Positions 38,897 through 50,541 of a stretch of 64,000 nt of DNA are shown here, in pieces. The stretch is taken from NCBI RefSeq assembly GCF_003633895.1, contig NZ_RBID01000013.1, forward strand, positions 310,001-374,000, given 5' to 3'. Origin of the DNA: Vogesella indigofera. GTDB taxonomy: Bacteria; Pseudomonadota; Gammaproteobacteria; Burkholderiales; Chromobacteriaceae. The position numbers and the translations under genes are program-made. Each line of letters starts with the position of its first letter. Within the stretch, counting starts at the first letter, position 1. The notes below the pieces were generated by a model. The model worked only from the letters and a program-made list of their open reading frames with translations. It was not told the DNA's origin and made no database searches.

Positions 38897-39145
38897 ATGA
38901 AAGTTGTCATCAACAGAAAAAGAATTCAACCCGTAGGCGGATCACCGCCGCGCATCACCCCATTTTTCAACACCTCTCAAGGAGGGGCCAATGGCAACAC
39001 CACAATCGTCGACCATCAAGGTGGTCAAACTGCTGATCTTGGCAGTTATCCTGATCGCGCTGCTGCAAGTAGGTTTTGCTGTGACGGGAGCTGGAAACGA
39101 AAACGTCCACTACACACTTTCGTGCGCAATGGACGCTCTTCGTAA
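38897..39145 (+). CDS. Small basic peptide frame in island
   Basis: An 82-codon frame starting MKVVINRKRIQPVGG. TAGGAG lies 8 nt before ATG 38897, which supports initiation. The last 50 codons overlap the next gene in another frame, so the true product may matter only in its first 30 residues, or it may act as a leader. No family recognised. Confidence 0.38.
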   Translation: MKVVINRKRIQPVGGSPPRITPFFNTSQGGANGNTTIVDHQGGQTADLGSYPDRAAASRFCCDGSWKRKRPLHTFVRNGRSS

Positions 39146-39185
39146 TGCAAGCTATCTATTCCCGGCCTTAGGAAAAGTTAAGTAA
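38991..39185 (+). CDS. Small single-pass membrane peptide in island
   Basis: A 64-residue protein beginning MATPQSSTIKVVKL, with one strong hydrophobic segment (about residues 11-32) and a short polar C-terminal half with one cysteine. A consensus AAGGAGG lies just upstream of ATG 38991, and an intrinsic terminator follows 13 nt after the stop, so this is very likely expressed. No family recognised. Size and topology are like small phage membrane proteins or type I toxins, which is only analogy. Confidence 0.6.
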   Translation: MATPQSSTIKVVKLLILAVILIALLQVGFAVTGAGNENVHYTLSCAMDALRNASYLFPALGKVK

Positions 39186-39197
39186 GCTTGTGTTATC

Positions 39198-39235
39198 AAA
39201 CCCCTAATCGTTGGCGCGGTTAGGGGGTTTTCTTT
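39198..39235 (+). terminator. Terminator of the small-gene island
   Basis: AAACCCCTAA and TTAGGGGGTTT pair across a 12-nt loop and are followed by TCTTTT. Confidence 0.85.
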
Positions 39236-39424
39236 TCAGTCTGAAATGTAAACTTCCGTCCCCATCAGGTCAACCCAGCAAAACCAGAAGACAGTTTTTG
39301 CATCATTACTTCAGCGCCATAACCTATGGCCGTACTGGGGAAACCCAACGCTTACCACCACGCCCAATACCCGGCCCTGCCCGCCAACAAGCCAACACAA
39401 CCGCAGACACCCTATCAAGAGCGC

Positions 39425-39456
39425 ATAAAAAAGGACAAGCCAGCCGGCTTGCCCTT
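39425..39456 (-). terminator. Terminator of the CYTH operon
   Basis: The stem 39431-39441 / 39446-39456 (one mismatch) has an A-run on the plus strand at 39425-39430, giving six U at the end of the minus-strand transcript. The prfA terminator at 59697-59723 has nearly the same sequence. Confidence 0.82.
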
Positions 39457-39500
39457 GTTCACATCACCATGCGGCCAACCCTGGCCGCCACCTCACCCGC

Positions 39501-39962
39501 TCACCACGACCCAAACGGATGCTTCGACAGATAAGCATTGGTAAAGCGCCCGTCGAAGGTCACTTCCTCCCCGATCCAGTCCGGCTTGTCGAAGGCGGTG
39601 TCTTCCGACGGCAGCTCGATCTCGGCCAGCACCAGCCCGGCGTTGGCGCCGAAGAACTCGTCCACTTCCCACACGAAGCCGCCGAAGCTGATGCGGTAGC
39701 GCAGCTTATCGACCACCATCGGACACATCGCGTCCATGATGGTCTGCGCCTCCGCCACCGGGATCAGGTATTCGAACTCGTGGCGGCTGATGTCGCTGAT
39801 CTGGCCCTTCAGCGTCAGCCACGCTTGGTCGCCGACCACGCGCACGCGCACGGTGCGTTCCTTTTCCACCGACAAATAGCCCTGGCGGTAACGCACGCCC
39901 TCGGCCAGACCGCGCCAGGCGTCACCGTTTACCTTGAAGCGACGTTCAATTTCCACTGCCAT
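39501..39962 (-). CDS. CYTH-domain phosphatase-like protein
   Basis: A 153-residue protein of the CYTH/triphosphate tunnel family. It begins with EIERRF (residues 4-9), where the canonical motif is ExExK, here with arginine as in some relatives. RVRVVGDQAWLTLKG and WEVDEFFGANAGLVLAEIEL carry further tunnel charges. Short bacterial members hydrolyse inorganic tripolyphosphate. It is the last gene of a compact operon and overlaps the end of the gene before it. Confidence 0.9.
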   Translation of the reverse strand: MAVEIERRFKVNGDAWRGLAEGVRYRQGYLSVEKERTVRVRVVGDQAWLTLKGQISDISRHEFEYLIPVAEAQTIMDAMCPMVVDKLRYRISFGGFVWEVDEFFGANAGLVLAEIELPSEDTAFDKPDWIGEEVTFDGRFTNAYLSKHPFGSW

Positions 39963-40350
39963 TGTGTTTTTCCATTTCCTTGACGAGACGGGCCGGCGCT
40001 TTCAGGCGCCAGTCTGCGGGGCGATAGGGGTGCACGTCGTCCGGCCAGCGCGCGTCGGTCTGCCATACCGACCAGGCGCCGGGGACGGCGATGCGGCCGG
40101 CGCGGGCGCTGTCGACATAGTCGCTGCGCGCGGCGGTGACGTTGCAGTAGGCCTTGCGGCCGGCGTAGGAGCCGTCAGACGACAGCTGGCCGCGCGGGAA
40201 GCCGGCCGGCAGCTGGGCCGGGCTCATCTTGCCGGGCACGCTGGCGCCGGCGGCCAGGCCCTGGGCCAGTACGTAGACGTGGCCGTCGCAGTCTTGCTGG
40301 CAGCCGGTGAGCAGCGCGGCCAGCGCGAGGGGGAGCAGGAGCTTGATCAA
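39946..40350 (-). CDS. Small putative lipoprotein, possible TTG start
   Basis: 134 residues if started at TTG 40350, which overlaps the hemJ stop in the TTGA manner of coupled genes. A lipobox LALAALLTGC gives lipidation near residue 17. The rest is unrecognised, with two further cysteines and a W-rich end (WRLKAPARL). Its last 17 bp overlap the CYTH start. An alternative downstream start cannot be ruled out, but the signal sequence argues for this one. Confidence 0.68.
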   Translation of the reverse strand: MIKLLLPLALAALLTGCQQDCDGHVYVLAQGLAAGASVPGKMSPAQLPAGFPRGQLSSDGSYAGRKAYCNVTAARSDYVDSARAGRIAVPGAWSVWQTDARWPDDVHPYRPADWRLKAPARLVKEMEKHNGSGN

Positions 40351-40763
40351 AACGGTTTCACCACCACCAGGATCAGCACTGCCAGCAGCAGCAGTACCGG
40401 TAATTCGTTGAAAAAACGGAACCAGACATGGCTCCGGCGATTGCGCTGCTGCACGAAATCCTGCAGCAGCTTGTAGCAGTAGCCGTGGTAGCCGACCAGC
40501 ACCGTCACCAGCGCCAGCTTGGCGTGCAGCCAGCCACCACCGACGCCGTAGCCCAGCCACAGCAGCAGGCCGAGCGCCAGCGCCAGTACCGCCAGCGGCG
40601 TCATGAAGCGGAACAGCTTGAACGCCATCAGCAGCAGGCGGTCGTATTCCTTGCCCGGCTCGGCCAGCGCCAGGTTGACGTACAGCCGGGGCAGGTAGAA
40701 CAGGCCGGCAAACCAGGACACCACGAAGAACAGGTGGAAGGCCTTGATGTAGAGGTAAGTCAT
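40347..40763 (-). CDS. hemJ: HemJ protoporphyrinogen IX oxidase
   Basis: A 138-residue membrane protein with four membrane segments. The conserved His10 (IKAFH) and the H80/K82 pair (WLHAKLALV) are those needed for HemJ activity and heme binding. It oxidises protoporphyrinogen IX to protoporphyrin IX, replacing HemG or HemY-type oxidases, which fits a genome with the proteobacterial HemY of unknown role. It directly abuts the YjbR gene (stop next to start). Confidence 0.92.
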   Translation of the reverse strand: MTYLYIKAFHLFFVVSWFAGLFYLPRLYVNLALAEPGKEYDRLLLMAFKLFRFMTPLAVLALALGLLLWLGYGVGGGWLHAKLALVTVLVGYHGYCYKLLQDFVQQRNRRSHVWFRFFNELPVLLLLAVLILVVVKPF

Positions 40764-41120
40764 TCAGAGTCCGTATTGCGCGCGTAGGGCTTTTGACAGC
40801 CGGGAAAGCACGATGAGTCGTGCTGCGGCCAACCTGGCCTCGATCTGCGCCACGCTGAAGCTCTGCAGCGTGTGCAGCCTGATCCAGCGCGCCCGCGCCA
40901 GGTACGGTGCCGGGCTGACGCCGGGCAGGTCGCACAGCGCGAGGAAGTCGTCGGCGTCGACCTTGAACGCGACGCCGCCATCGTGGAAAGTGGCGAACAT
41001 CTTGCCCTCGATCTGCAGCACGCGCACGCCGCCCCACTTGATGTCGAGCACCACGCCGGGCAGCGCCAGCGCGTGCTGCTCCAGCTGTTGCAGCAGCGCG
41101 GCATCAAGTGACGGCGACAT
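40764..41120 (-). CDS. MmcQ/YjbR family protein
   Basis: A 118-residue protein of the YjbR (DUF419) family. Marks are LPGVVLDIKWGGVRVLQIEGKM, split by family numbering, and the strand region AFKVDADDFLALCDLPG. It may bind DNA; function unknown. It starts 3 nt after the M48 gene stop and abuts hemJ. A motif copy lies within it near 40824. Confidence 0.87.
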   Translation of the reverse strand: MSPSLDAALLQQLEQHALALPGVVLDIKWGGVRVLQIEGKMFATFHDGGVAFKVDADDFLALCDLPGVSPAPYLARARWIRLHTLQSFSVAQIEARLAAARLIVLSRLSKALRAQYGL

Positions 41121-41123
41121 CGC

Positions 41124-41945
41124 TCAGCGCGCCTTGCGGGCGGCGTTGTACAGCGGCAGCACGCGCGGGATCTGGCGTTGCAGTTCCTCGATGCGCGCCG
41201 GGCCGGACGGGTGGGTGGACAGGAAGCTCGGGCCGGTGCCGGCACCGGCCTGCATCATCTTCTGCCACAGCGTCACCGATGCGTTCGGGTTGTAGCCGGC
41301 GCGCGCCATCAGCTCCAGGCCGATGATGTCGGCCTCGGACTCCATGGTGCGGCTGTTGGGCTTGGTCAGCGCCACGTCGGTGGCGATGGCGGCCAGTTCC
41401 ATCGAGCCTTGCGACAGGCCGGCGAGCTGGCCGACGATGCCGAGGCCCATCTGCTGCGCGTAGGCCTGGCTCATGGTCTCGCGCGAGTGTTCGCGCAGCG
41501 CGTGCGAGATCTCGTGGCCGATGATGGCCGCCATCTCGTCATCGCTGAGCTTGAGACGGTTGACGATGCCGCTGTAGACCATGATCTTGCCGCCGGCCAT
41601 GGCGTAGGCGTTCAGGTCGTCGGACTGGGTGACGTTCACTTCCCACTTCCAGCTGCGCGCGTCGGCGCGGAACACCGGCACCTGCGCGATCAGGCGTTGC
41701 GACACCGCGCGCACGCGGGCGGTCAGCGCGGCGTCGGTATTGAGCTTGCCGGCGCTGCGCGCCTTGCCCACTTCCTGCACATAGGACTGCGCGGAGGCCT
41801 GCTCCACTTCCTGCGGCGACAGCAGCATCAGCTGCTTGCGGCTGGCACCTACGGCGCCGGTGGCGGTGGTGTTGACACAGCCGGCAACGGCCGCGGAAAG
41901 CATCAGGACACATCCGGTCCGGGTCAGCCAGTTAGCCATTTTCAT
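41124..41945 (-). CDS. M48-family lipoprotein metallopeptidase
   Basis: A 273-residue protein with a lipoprotein signal (AAVAGC, cysteine near residue 23). It has the zinc motif IIGHEISHALREHSRE and a third ligand region MESEADIIGLELM, as in YcaL/LoiP/BepA-like outer-membrane proteases that control membrane-protein quality. No C-terminal TPR domain, so closer to LoiP/YcaL. A start at residue 3 (MANWL) is equally possible. First of a four-to-five-gene operon; the rubredoxin gene lies 22 bp upstream. Confidence 0.93.
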   Translation of the reverse strand: MKMANWLTRTGCVLMLSAAVAGCVNTTATGAVGASRKQLMLLSPQEVEQASAQSYVQEVGKARSAGKLNTDAALTARVRAVSQRLIAQVPVFRADARSWKWEVNVTQSDDLNAYAMAGGKIMVYSGIVNRLKLSDDEMAAIIGHEISHALREHSRETMSQAYAQQMGLGIVGQLAGLSQGSMELAAIATDVALTKPNSRTMESEADIIGLELMARAGYNPNASVTLWQKMMQAGAGTGPSFLSTHPSGPARIEELQRQIPRVLPLYNAARKAR

Positions 41946-41967
41946 GTTCCTCTTGCAGCGGCGTCAC

Positions 41968-42132
41968 TCAGAACGCCATCATCTCGAAATCGTCTTTACG
42001 CGCGTCGCAATCCGGGCAGGTCCAGTTCATCGGCACGTCTTCCCACTTGGTGCCGGGCGGGATGCCGTCTTCCGGGCGACCCGCCGCTTCGTCGTAGATA
42101 AAGCCGCAGATCAGACACATCCAGGTTTGCAT
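41968..42132 (-). CDS. Rubredoxin
   Basis: A 54-residue protein, MQTWMCLICGFIYDEAAG onward, with both CxxC motifs (Cys6/Cys9 and Cys39/Cys42, in WTCPDCDARK) that bind one iron. An electron carrier in the cytoplasm, often serving oxidative-stress or alkane enzymes. It lies upstream of the M48 operon on the same strand and divergent from thiD. Confidence 0.96.
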   Translation of the reverse strand: MQTWMCLICGFIYDEAAGRPEDGIPPGTKWEDVPMNWTCPDCDARKDDFEMMAF

Positions 42133-42197
42133 AGTGTTAAGCCTTCGCTCGGTTAAAATCCGTATTGTAAATCCTGTGAGACCAGAGAGGTTAAGCC

Positions 42198-43058
42198 TTG
42201 AGCCAAGACATCATTCTCCCGCCTATCGTGCTGACGCTGGCGGGAGCCGATCCCACCAGCGGCGCCGGCATCCAGGCCGACATCCTGACCCTGGCCAGCA
42301 TGGGCTGCCATCCGCTGTCGGTGATCACCGCCATCACGGTGCAGGACACCCGCGGCGTGCAGGACTTCATGGTCATCGACGACGAATGGGTGCTCGACCA
42401 GGCGCGCGCGGTGCTGGAAGACATGCCGGTGGCCGCGTTCAAGGTCGGCATGATCGGCAGCATCGATAACGTGGTCGCCATCGCCGAGCTGATCGCCGAC
42501 TACCCCGACATCCCGCTGATCTACGACCCGGTGCTGGCCAGCGGCGCCGGTGACGAGCTGGCGCGCGAGGACATGATCCACGTGCTGCGCGACGTGCTGC
42601 TGCCGCAGGTGACGGTGCTGACCCCCAACAGCATCGAGGCGCGGCGGCTGGCGGCCAACGACGCCGACGACGAGGAAGAGTTGTCGGTGGCGGACTGCGC
42701 CAAACGCCTGACCCGGCTGGGCTGCGACTACGTGTTCATCACCGGCACCCACGAGCCGACACGCGACGTGGAAAACCGTCTCTACGACCTGGGCGGCGAA
42801 ATCCGCGTCGACACCTGGCCTAGACTCAACGGCAGCTTCCATGGTTCCGGCTGCACCCTCGCCGCCGCCATCGCCGGACTGGTGGCGCGCGGGCTGGCGG
42901 TGCCGGAGGCGGTGAAAGAGGCGCAGGACTACACCTGGCAGGCGCTGCGCTACGGCTTCCGCCCCGGCATGGGCCAGTTCATTCCCGACCGCCTGTTCTG
43001 GGCCAATGACGACGCCGGCGACGACGATGCCGACAAGGAGCAAGATGCAAACGTTTAA
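42198..43058 (+). CDS. thiD: Hydroxymethylpyrimidine/phosphomethylpyrimidine kinase
   Basis: A 286-residue ribokinase-fold enzyme: AGADPTSGAGIQADILTLAS at the start, YDPVLASGAGDELAR, and HGSGCTLAAAIAGLVARG at the active site. It phosphorylates HMP and HMP-phosphate for thiamine synthesis. The start codon is TTG 42198 with AGAGG upstream, so expression may be modest. The C-terminal acidic tail (DDAGDDDADKEQD) overlaps the start of thiE by 14 bp. The 65-bp leader is too short for a TPP riboswitch. Confidence 0.95.
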   Translation: MSQDIILPPIVLTLAGADPTSGAGIQADILTLASMGCHPLSVITAITVQDTRGVQDFMVIDDEWVLDQARAVLEDMPVAAFKVGMIGSIDNVVAIAELIADYPDIPLIYDPVLASGAGDELAREDMIHVLRDVLLPQVTVLTPNSIEARRLAANDADDEEELSVADCAKRLTRLGCDYVFITGTHEPTRDVENRLYDLGGEIRVDTWPRLNGSFHGSGCTLAAAIAGLVARGLAVPEAVKEAQDYTWQALRYGFRPGMGQFIPDRLFWANDDAGDDDADKEQDANV

Positions 43059-43659
43059 CGGCCTGTACGCGATCACCCCCGACACCGACGACAGCGAGCG
43101 CCTGATCGAGCAGGTCGGCGCCGTGCTCGACGGCGGCGCGCGCATCCTGCAGTACCGCAACAAGGGCAACGACGCGGTGCGCCGGCTGTGGCAGGCCAGC
43201 ATCCTGGCCAGCCTGGCGCGCAGCCGCAATGCGCTGTTCATCGTCAACGACGACGTCGAGCTGGCGCGCGCGGTCGGCGCCGACGGCGTACACGTTGGCC
43301 GCGACGACGCCGGCATCGCGGCCGCCCGCGCCGCGCTCGGCCCCGGCGCCATCATCGGCGCCAGCTGCTACGACAGCCTGGCGCTGGCACGCGCGGCGGT
43401 GGCCGCCGGTGCCAGCTACGTCGCCTTCGGCGCGGTGTACCCGTCCGCCACCAAGCCCGGCGCGGTGGCGGCACCGCTGTCGCTGTTCGCCGCCAGCGCC
43501 GATCTGGGCGTGCCGCGGGTCGCCATCGGTGGCATCACCACCGCCAATGCCGGCGCGGTGGTCGCCGCCGGCGCCGACGCCATCGCGGTGATCGGCGGCC
43601 TGTTCGAACAGGCCGATCCCGGCGCCGTGGCGCACACGCTGGCGGCGCTGTACCGCTGA
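43045..43659 (+). CDS. thiE: Thiamine-phosphate synthase
   Basis: A 204-residue TIM-barrel enzyme with GARILQYRNKGND, FIVNDDVELARAVGADGVHVG and VAIGGITTANAGAVVAAGAD. It joins HMP-pyrophosphate and thiazole-phosphate. The start at 43045 (AAGGAG upstream) lies inside the thiD end, so the genes are coupled. A motif copy is read in frame as HVGRDD. A repeat element follows. Confidence 0.95.
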   Translation: MQTFNGLYAITPDTDDSERLIEQVGAVLDGGARILQYRNKGNDAVRRLWQASILASLARSRNALFIVNDDVELARAVGADGVHVGRDDAGIAAARAALGPGAIIGASCYDSLALARAAVAAGASYVAFGAVYPSATKPGAVAAPLSLFAASADLGVPRVAIGGITTANAGAVVAAGADAIAVIGGLFEQADPGAVAHTLAALYR

Positions 43660-43665
43660 GCGGCG

Positions 43666-43765
43666 CGACGGCATGGCAAACGGCTGCGGCAGCGGCGTTT
43701 ATCCAAAGATAAACCCGCCTGCCGCAGCCGTTTTCGCCTGTGCTCGCGTGAGCGCGATGGTGAAC
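43666..43765. repeat. Stop-codon-linked inverted-end element, copy 6 (short)
   Basis: The left end has decayed; the right end GGTGAAC (to 43765) and the interior GCGGCGTTTATCC...GCCGTTTTCGCC remain. It includes a perfect 12-bp hairpin (43681-43692 / 43719-43730) that may terminate thiE. On the minus strand GTTCACC begins 5 nt after the stop of the 82-residue gene. Confidence 0.75.
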
Positions 43766-43770
43766 CGGCG

Positions 43771-44019
43771 TCAGGCCACCGCGTCGATGATGCCGCCGAC
43801 GAGCTGCAGACCGCTGGCCAGCGCCTCGCCGGTGGCGGAGAAGCCGCCATACAGCGCGTCGCCGCTTTCCTCGATGCCGCTGACCACGCCGGTGGCCACC
43901 TGCAACGCGCCGGCGCTGATGTCGCCGACGCCGGAGGCGATCTTCACCACCCCGCTACCCATGCTGCCCAGGCCGTAGGCCACGGTGGACCCAGCTGCCG
44001 CGATGCCGGAGAGACTCAT
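43771..44019 (-). CDS. Small Gly/Ala-rich protein
   Basis: An 82-residue protein, MSLSGIAAAGSTVAYGLGSM onward, with repeated small residues and alternating Gly/Val/Ile/Ala, no cysteine and almost no basic residues. AAGGAC precedes ATG 44019. Composition is like amphipathic pore-forming peptides or phasin-like segments, but no family is recognised and no export or immunity gene adjoins. Confidence 0.55.
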   Translation of the reverse strand: MSLSGIAAAGSTVAYGLGSMGSGVVKIASGVGDISAGALQVATGVVSGIEESGDALYGGFSATGEALASGLQLVGGIIDAVA

Positions 44020-44139
44020 ATTGCTGTCCTTTGCTGTGCTGTTGCCGCCCCTGCGGCATCACGATTTGTAGCCTAGCGTCAGCGCAACTTATCCATGCTG
44101 CGGTTTTGCATCCGCCCTGTTACAAGACGGCAACATGGC

Positions 44140-44157
44140 GCGGCCAACGTTGGCCGC
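44140..44157. repeat. Perfect 18-bp palindrome GCGGCCAACGTTGGCCGC
   Basis: A full copy of the window-wide palindrome immediately downstream of the sulP gene and next to its terminator. Confidence 0.9.
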
Positions 44158-44187
44158 AAAAAAACCGCCACGCGGCGGCGTGGCGGT
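44157..44187 (-). terminator. Terminator of the sulP gene
   Basis: A stem ACCGCCACGC/GCGTGGCGGT with an A-run on the plus strand before it gives a U-tract on the minus-strand transcript. Confidence 0.88.
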
Positions 44188-44207
44188 CTGGACCCGAAAA
44201 GCGCGGC

Positions 44208-45704
44208 TCAGCCCAGCTTGTTGTCGGCGATGTGGTAGTGCGGGTCCTCGAAGCGGTTGACCTCCACCATGCCCTTGGCCTTGTCCAGCAGCTCCAGGCA
44301 ATCCGGGCTCAGGTGGCGCAGGTGCAGCGTCTTGCCGGCCTGCTGGTAGCGCGCGGCCAGCGCGTCGATGGCCTCGACGGCGGAGTGGTCGACCACCCGC
44401 GCGCGGCGGAACTCGATCACCACGTGCTCGGGGTCGCTCTTCGGTGCGAACAGCTCGCTGAAGTTGGCCGCAGAGGCGAAGAACAGACTGCCTTCCAGCT
44501 CGTACACCTTCCAGCCCTGCGCGTCGGTGCGGGTCGTGACGCGGATGGTCTTGGCGTGCTGCCAGGCGAACACCAGCGCGGCAAACACCACGCCGCACAG
44601 CACCGCCACCGCCAGATCGGTGAGCACGGTGATCAGCGTCACGCCGACCACGATGATCGCGTCCTGGCGCGGGATCCTGCGCAGCGCCTGCAGGCTGCCC
44701 CAGGCGAAGGTCTTCTGCGACACCACCAGCATCAGCCCGACCAGCGCCGCCAGCGGAATCTGCTCGATCCACGGTGCCAGGAACAGGATGAAGCCGAGCA
44801 GGAACAGCGCGGCGACGATGCCGGACAGGCGGTGGCGGGCGCCGTTGTTGATGTTGATCATGCTCTGCCCGATCAGCACGCAGCCGCCCATGGTGGCGAA
44901 CAGGCCGGCCACCACGTTGCCGCCGCCCTGCGCCAGCGCCTCGCGGTTGGGCTGGCCGCGGCTGTCGGTGATGTCGTCGATCAGGTTCAGCGTCAGCAGC
45001 GACTCCAGCAGGCCGATGGCGGCCAGCACCAGCGAGTACGGCAGGATGATGTACAGCGTGTCCAGCGTCAGCGGCACCTGCGGCAGGTGGAACTGCGGCA
45101 GGCCGCCGGCGATGGAGCCCATGTCGCCGACGGTCTTGGTGTCGATGCCGAAGCCGGCCACCACGCCGGCCACGATCAGGATCGCCGCCAGCGCCGCCGG
45201 GATGGCGCGGCTGAGGCGCGGCAGCAGGTAGATGATGGCCATGGTCAGCCCCGTCAGCGCCGCCATCACCGCCAGCTGCGGTGCGGCCAGCCACTGGCCG
45301 TCGTGCTTGAAATGGCCGGCCTGCGCCACCGTCATCACCAGCGCCAGGCCGTTGACGAAGCCCAGCATCACCGAGTGCGGCACCATGCGGATGAACTTGC
45401 CGAGCTTGAACACGCCGAACAGCAGCTGCAGCACGCCCATCAGCACCACGCTGGCGTACAGGTATTCCACGCCGTACCGGGTGACGATGGACACCATCAC
45501 CACCGCCAGCGCGCCGGTGGCGCCGGAGATCATGCCCGGACGGCCGCCGAAGCTAGCGCTGATCAGGCACAGGAAAAAGGCGGCATACAGCCCGGTCAGC
45601 GGGCTGACGTGAGCGACCAGCGCGAAGGCGATCGCCTCCGGTACCAGCGCCAGCGCCACGGTGATGCCGCTGAAAAAGTCGGTCTTGATCGCCGACGGGG
45701 TCAT
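44208..45704 (-). CDS. SulP family anion permease with STAS domain
   Basis: A 498-residue protein with ten or more membrane segments and a C-terminal STAS domain (about residues 380-498). Family blocks are ATGALAVVMVSI, GFVNGLALVM and INNGARHRLSGIVAALF. Members move sulfate or bicarbonate with proton or sodium. Upstream in-frame GTG/TTG codons (45713-45716) could serve as start; 45704 is the conservative choice. A motif copy occurs in the STAS linker. Confidence 0.9.
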   Translation of the reverse strand: MTPSAIKTDFFSGITVALALVPEAIAFALVAHVSPLTGLYAAFFLCLISASFGGRPGMISGATGALAVVMVSIVTRYGVEYLYASVVLMGVLQLLFGVFKLGKFIRMVPHSVMLGFVNGLALVMTVAQAGHFKHDGQWLAAPQLAVMAALTGLTMAIIYLLPRLSRAIPAALAAILIVAGVVAGFGIDTKTVGDMGSIAGGLPQFHLPQVPLTLDTLYIILPYSLVLAAIGLLESLLTLNLIDDITDSRGQPNREALAQGGGNVVAGLFATMGGCVLIGQSMININNGARHRLSGIVAALFLLGFILFLAPWIEQIPLAALVGLMLVVSQKTFAWGSLQALRRIPRQDAIIVVGVTLITVLTDLAVAVLCGVVFAALVFAWQHAKTIRVTTRTDAQGWKVYELEGSLFFASAANFSELFAPKSDPEHVVIEFRRARVVDHSAVEAIDALAARYQQAGKTLHLRHLSPDCLELLDKAKGMVEVNRFEDPHYHIADNKLG

Positions 45705-45867
45705 TTTGGTCAACACGCTACTCCGCAACAGGGCGCGCGCCGGCAGGCGGCGGCAAACGATAACAGGCAAGGAAAAGGCAGAACGGCTGGCACGCGGCAC
45801 GGCACGGCAGGCGAAAAAAGGGAGCGATTATGCTACAAAAACAGGCACTTGTCGCCGCGGGCGGCGC

Positions 45868-46689
45868 TCAGCCGGCGGCCAGGGTTGGCCGCAAGGCACC
45901 GCTGCCCGGCGGCTGCGGGCGGAACAGCGGCTGGCTCTGCCCCGGCAGGCGGTAGCGCTGCGCCAGCGTCTGGTACAGCCCGGCCTGCGCCTGCTGCTGC
46001 AGCGCCTTGTTGAAGCGGTCGCGCACACGCGGGTCGCGGAAGGACAACGCGTACTGCGTCGGCGGAAACAGCGCGTGGGTACACAGCGCCTGGCGGTTGT
46101 TGAGCGGTACGTCCGGCTGCTGCGCGAAGTGCAGGAAGATGAACAGGTCGGAGATGACGACATCGGTGCGGCCGGTGAACAGCAGGTTGTTCAGGATGGG
46201 CTGTGGCGACGATTCGACATAGTCGACGTTGGCCTTGGCCATCGCCGCGAATTCGGCACCGAGGAAGCGCTGCGCGTTGTGGAACGCCGCTACCCGGTAC
46301 TGGCCCAGCTCGGCGATGTGCTTGGGCTGCAGGTGACGATGGCACAGCGTGATCGCCATGTTGCGGTAGGCGATGTAGGGCTCGGACACGAACGGGCCGT
46401 TGTTGGAGATGGCGGCATCGATGCGGCCGTCGGCCAGCGCCAGTTGTGCGCGCTGGTTGGGCAGCAGCAGTATTTTGGGCTGATAGCCGGCGGCGCGCAG
46501 CACGCTGCTGACCAGCTCGTACTCGATGCCGCGCGCCTCGTCGGCGATCACGTACGGCGGCTTGTTTTCGCCCAGCGCCACCTGCAGCACCGGCAGCGGC
46601 GACTCCACCGCCGGCGCCGGCAGCGCCAGACACAGCAGCGCCGCCGTCAGCAGCCGGCGCGGCCAACCTTGGGCCGGGTAGCGCGCCAT
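45868..46689 (-). CDS. Solute-binding (SBP_bac_3-like) periplasmic protein
   Basis: A 273-residue protein with a signal peptide (cleaved near APAVES) and a binding-protein fold (GENKPPYVIADEARGIEYEL). Both ends are encoded partly by motif copies: PAQGWPRR near the N-terminus and LRPTLAAG as the last residues, the latter looking like an addition. The start at 46689 is 2 bp from the metH stop, so it is probably co-transcribed with metH; a link to methionine or vitamin B12 uptake is only a guess. Confidence 0.84.
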   Translation of the reverse strand: MARYPAQGWPRRLLTAALLCLALPAPAVESPLPVLQVALGENKPPYVIADEARGIEYELVSSVLRAAGYQPKILLLPNQRAQLALADGRIDAAISNNGPFVSEPYIAYRNMAITLCHRHLQPKHIAELGQYRVAAFHNAQRFLGAEFAAMAKANVDYVESSPQPILNNLLFTGRTDVVISDLFIFLHFAQQPDVPLNNRQALCTHALFPPTQYALSFRDPRVRDRFNKALQQQAQAGLYQTLAQRYRLPGQSQPLFRPQPPGSGALRPTLAAG

Positions 46690-46691
46690 GC

Positions 46692-50417
<3,726 letters not shown>

Positions 50418-50541
50418 GGCAAAGGCGACTTTTTTAAGTAAAACTATGTAGATGCGGGGCCGGTTATCTTAACATTGCGCACGCGGCTGCGAGATCGAAT
50501 CCTTAGATCGAGCATTTATAACCATCTGGCTGGTGCTTCAT

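Noticed and set aside
39326-39544. 72-codon Pro/Thr-rich frame after the island terminator
   Set aside because: No ribosome site; it runs through the CYTH terminator and into a motif copy, so composition alone explains it.
42133-42197. Possible TPP riboswitch upstream of thiD
   Set aside because: Only 65 bp between rubredoxin and thiD starts, without the conserved CTGAGA or ACCTGA-type blocks.
50418-50541. Possible cobalamin riboswitch upstream of metH
   Set aside because: The 124-bp gap is too short and shows no B12-box or expected stems.
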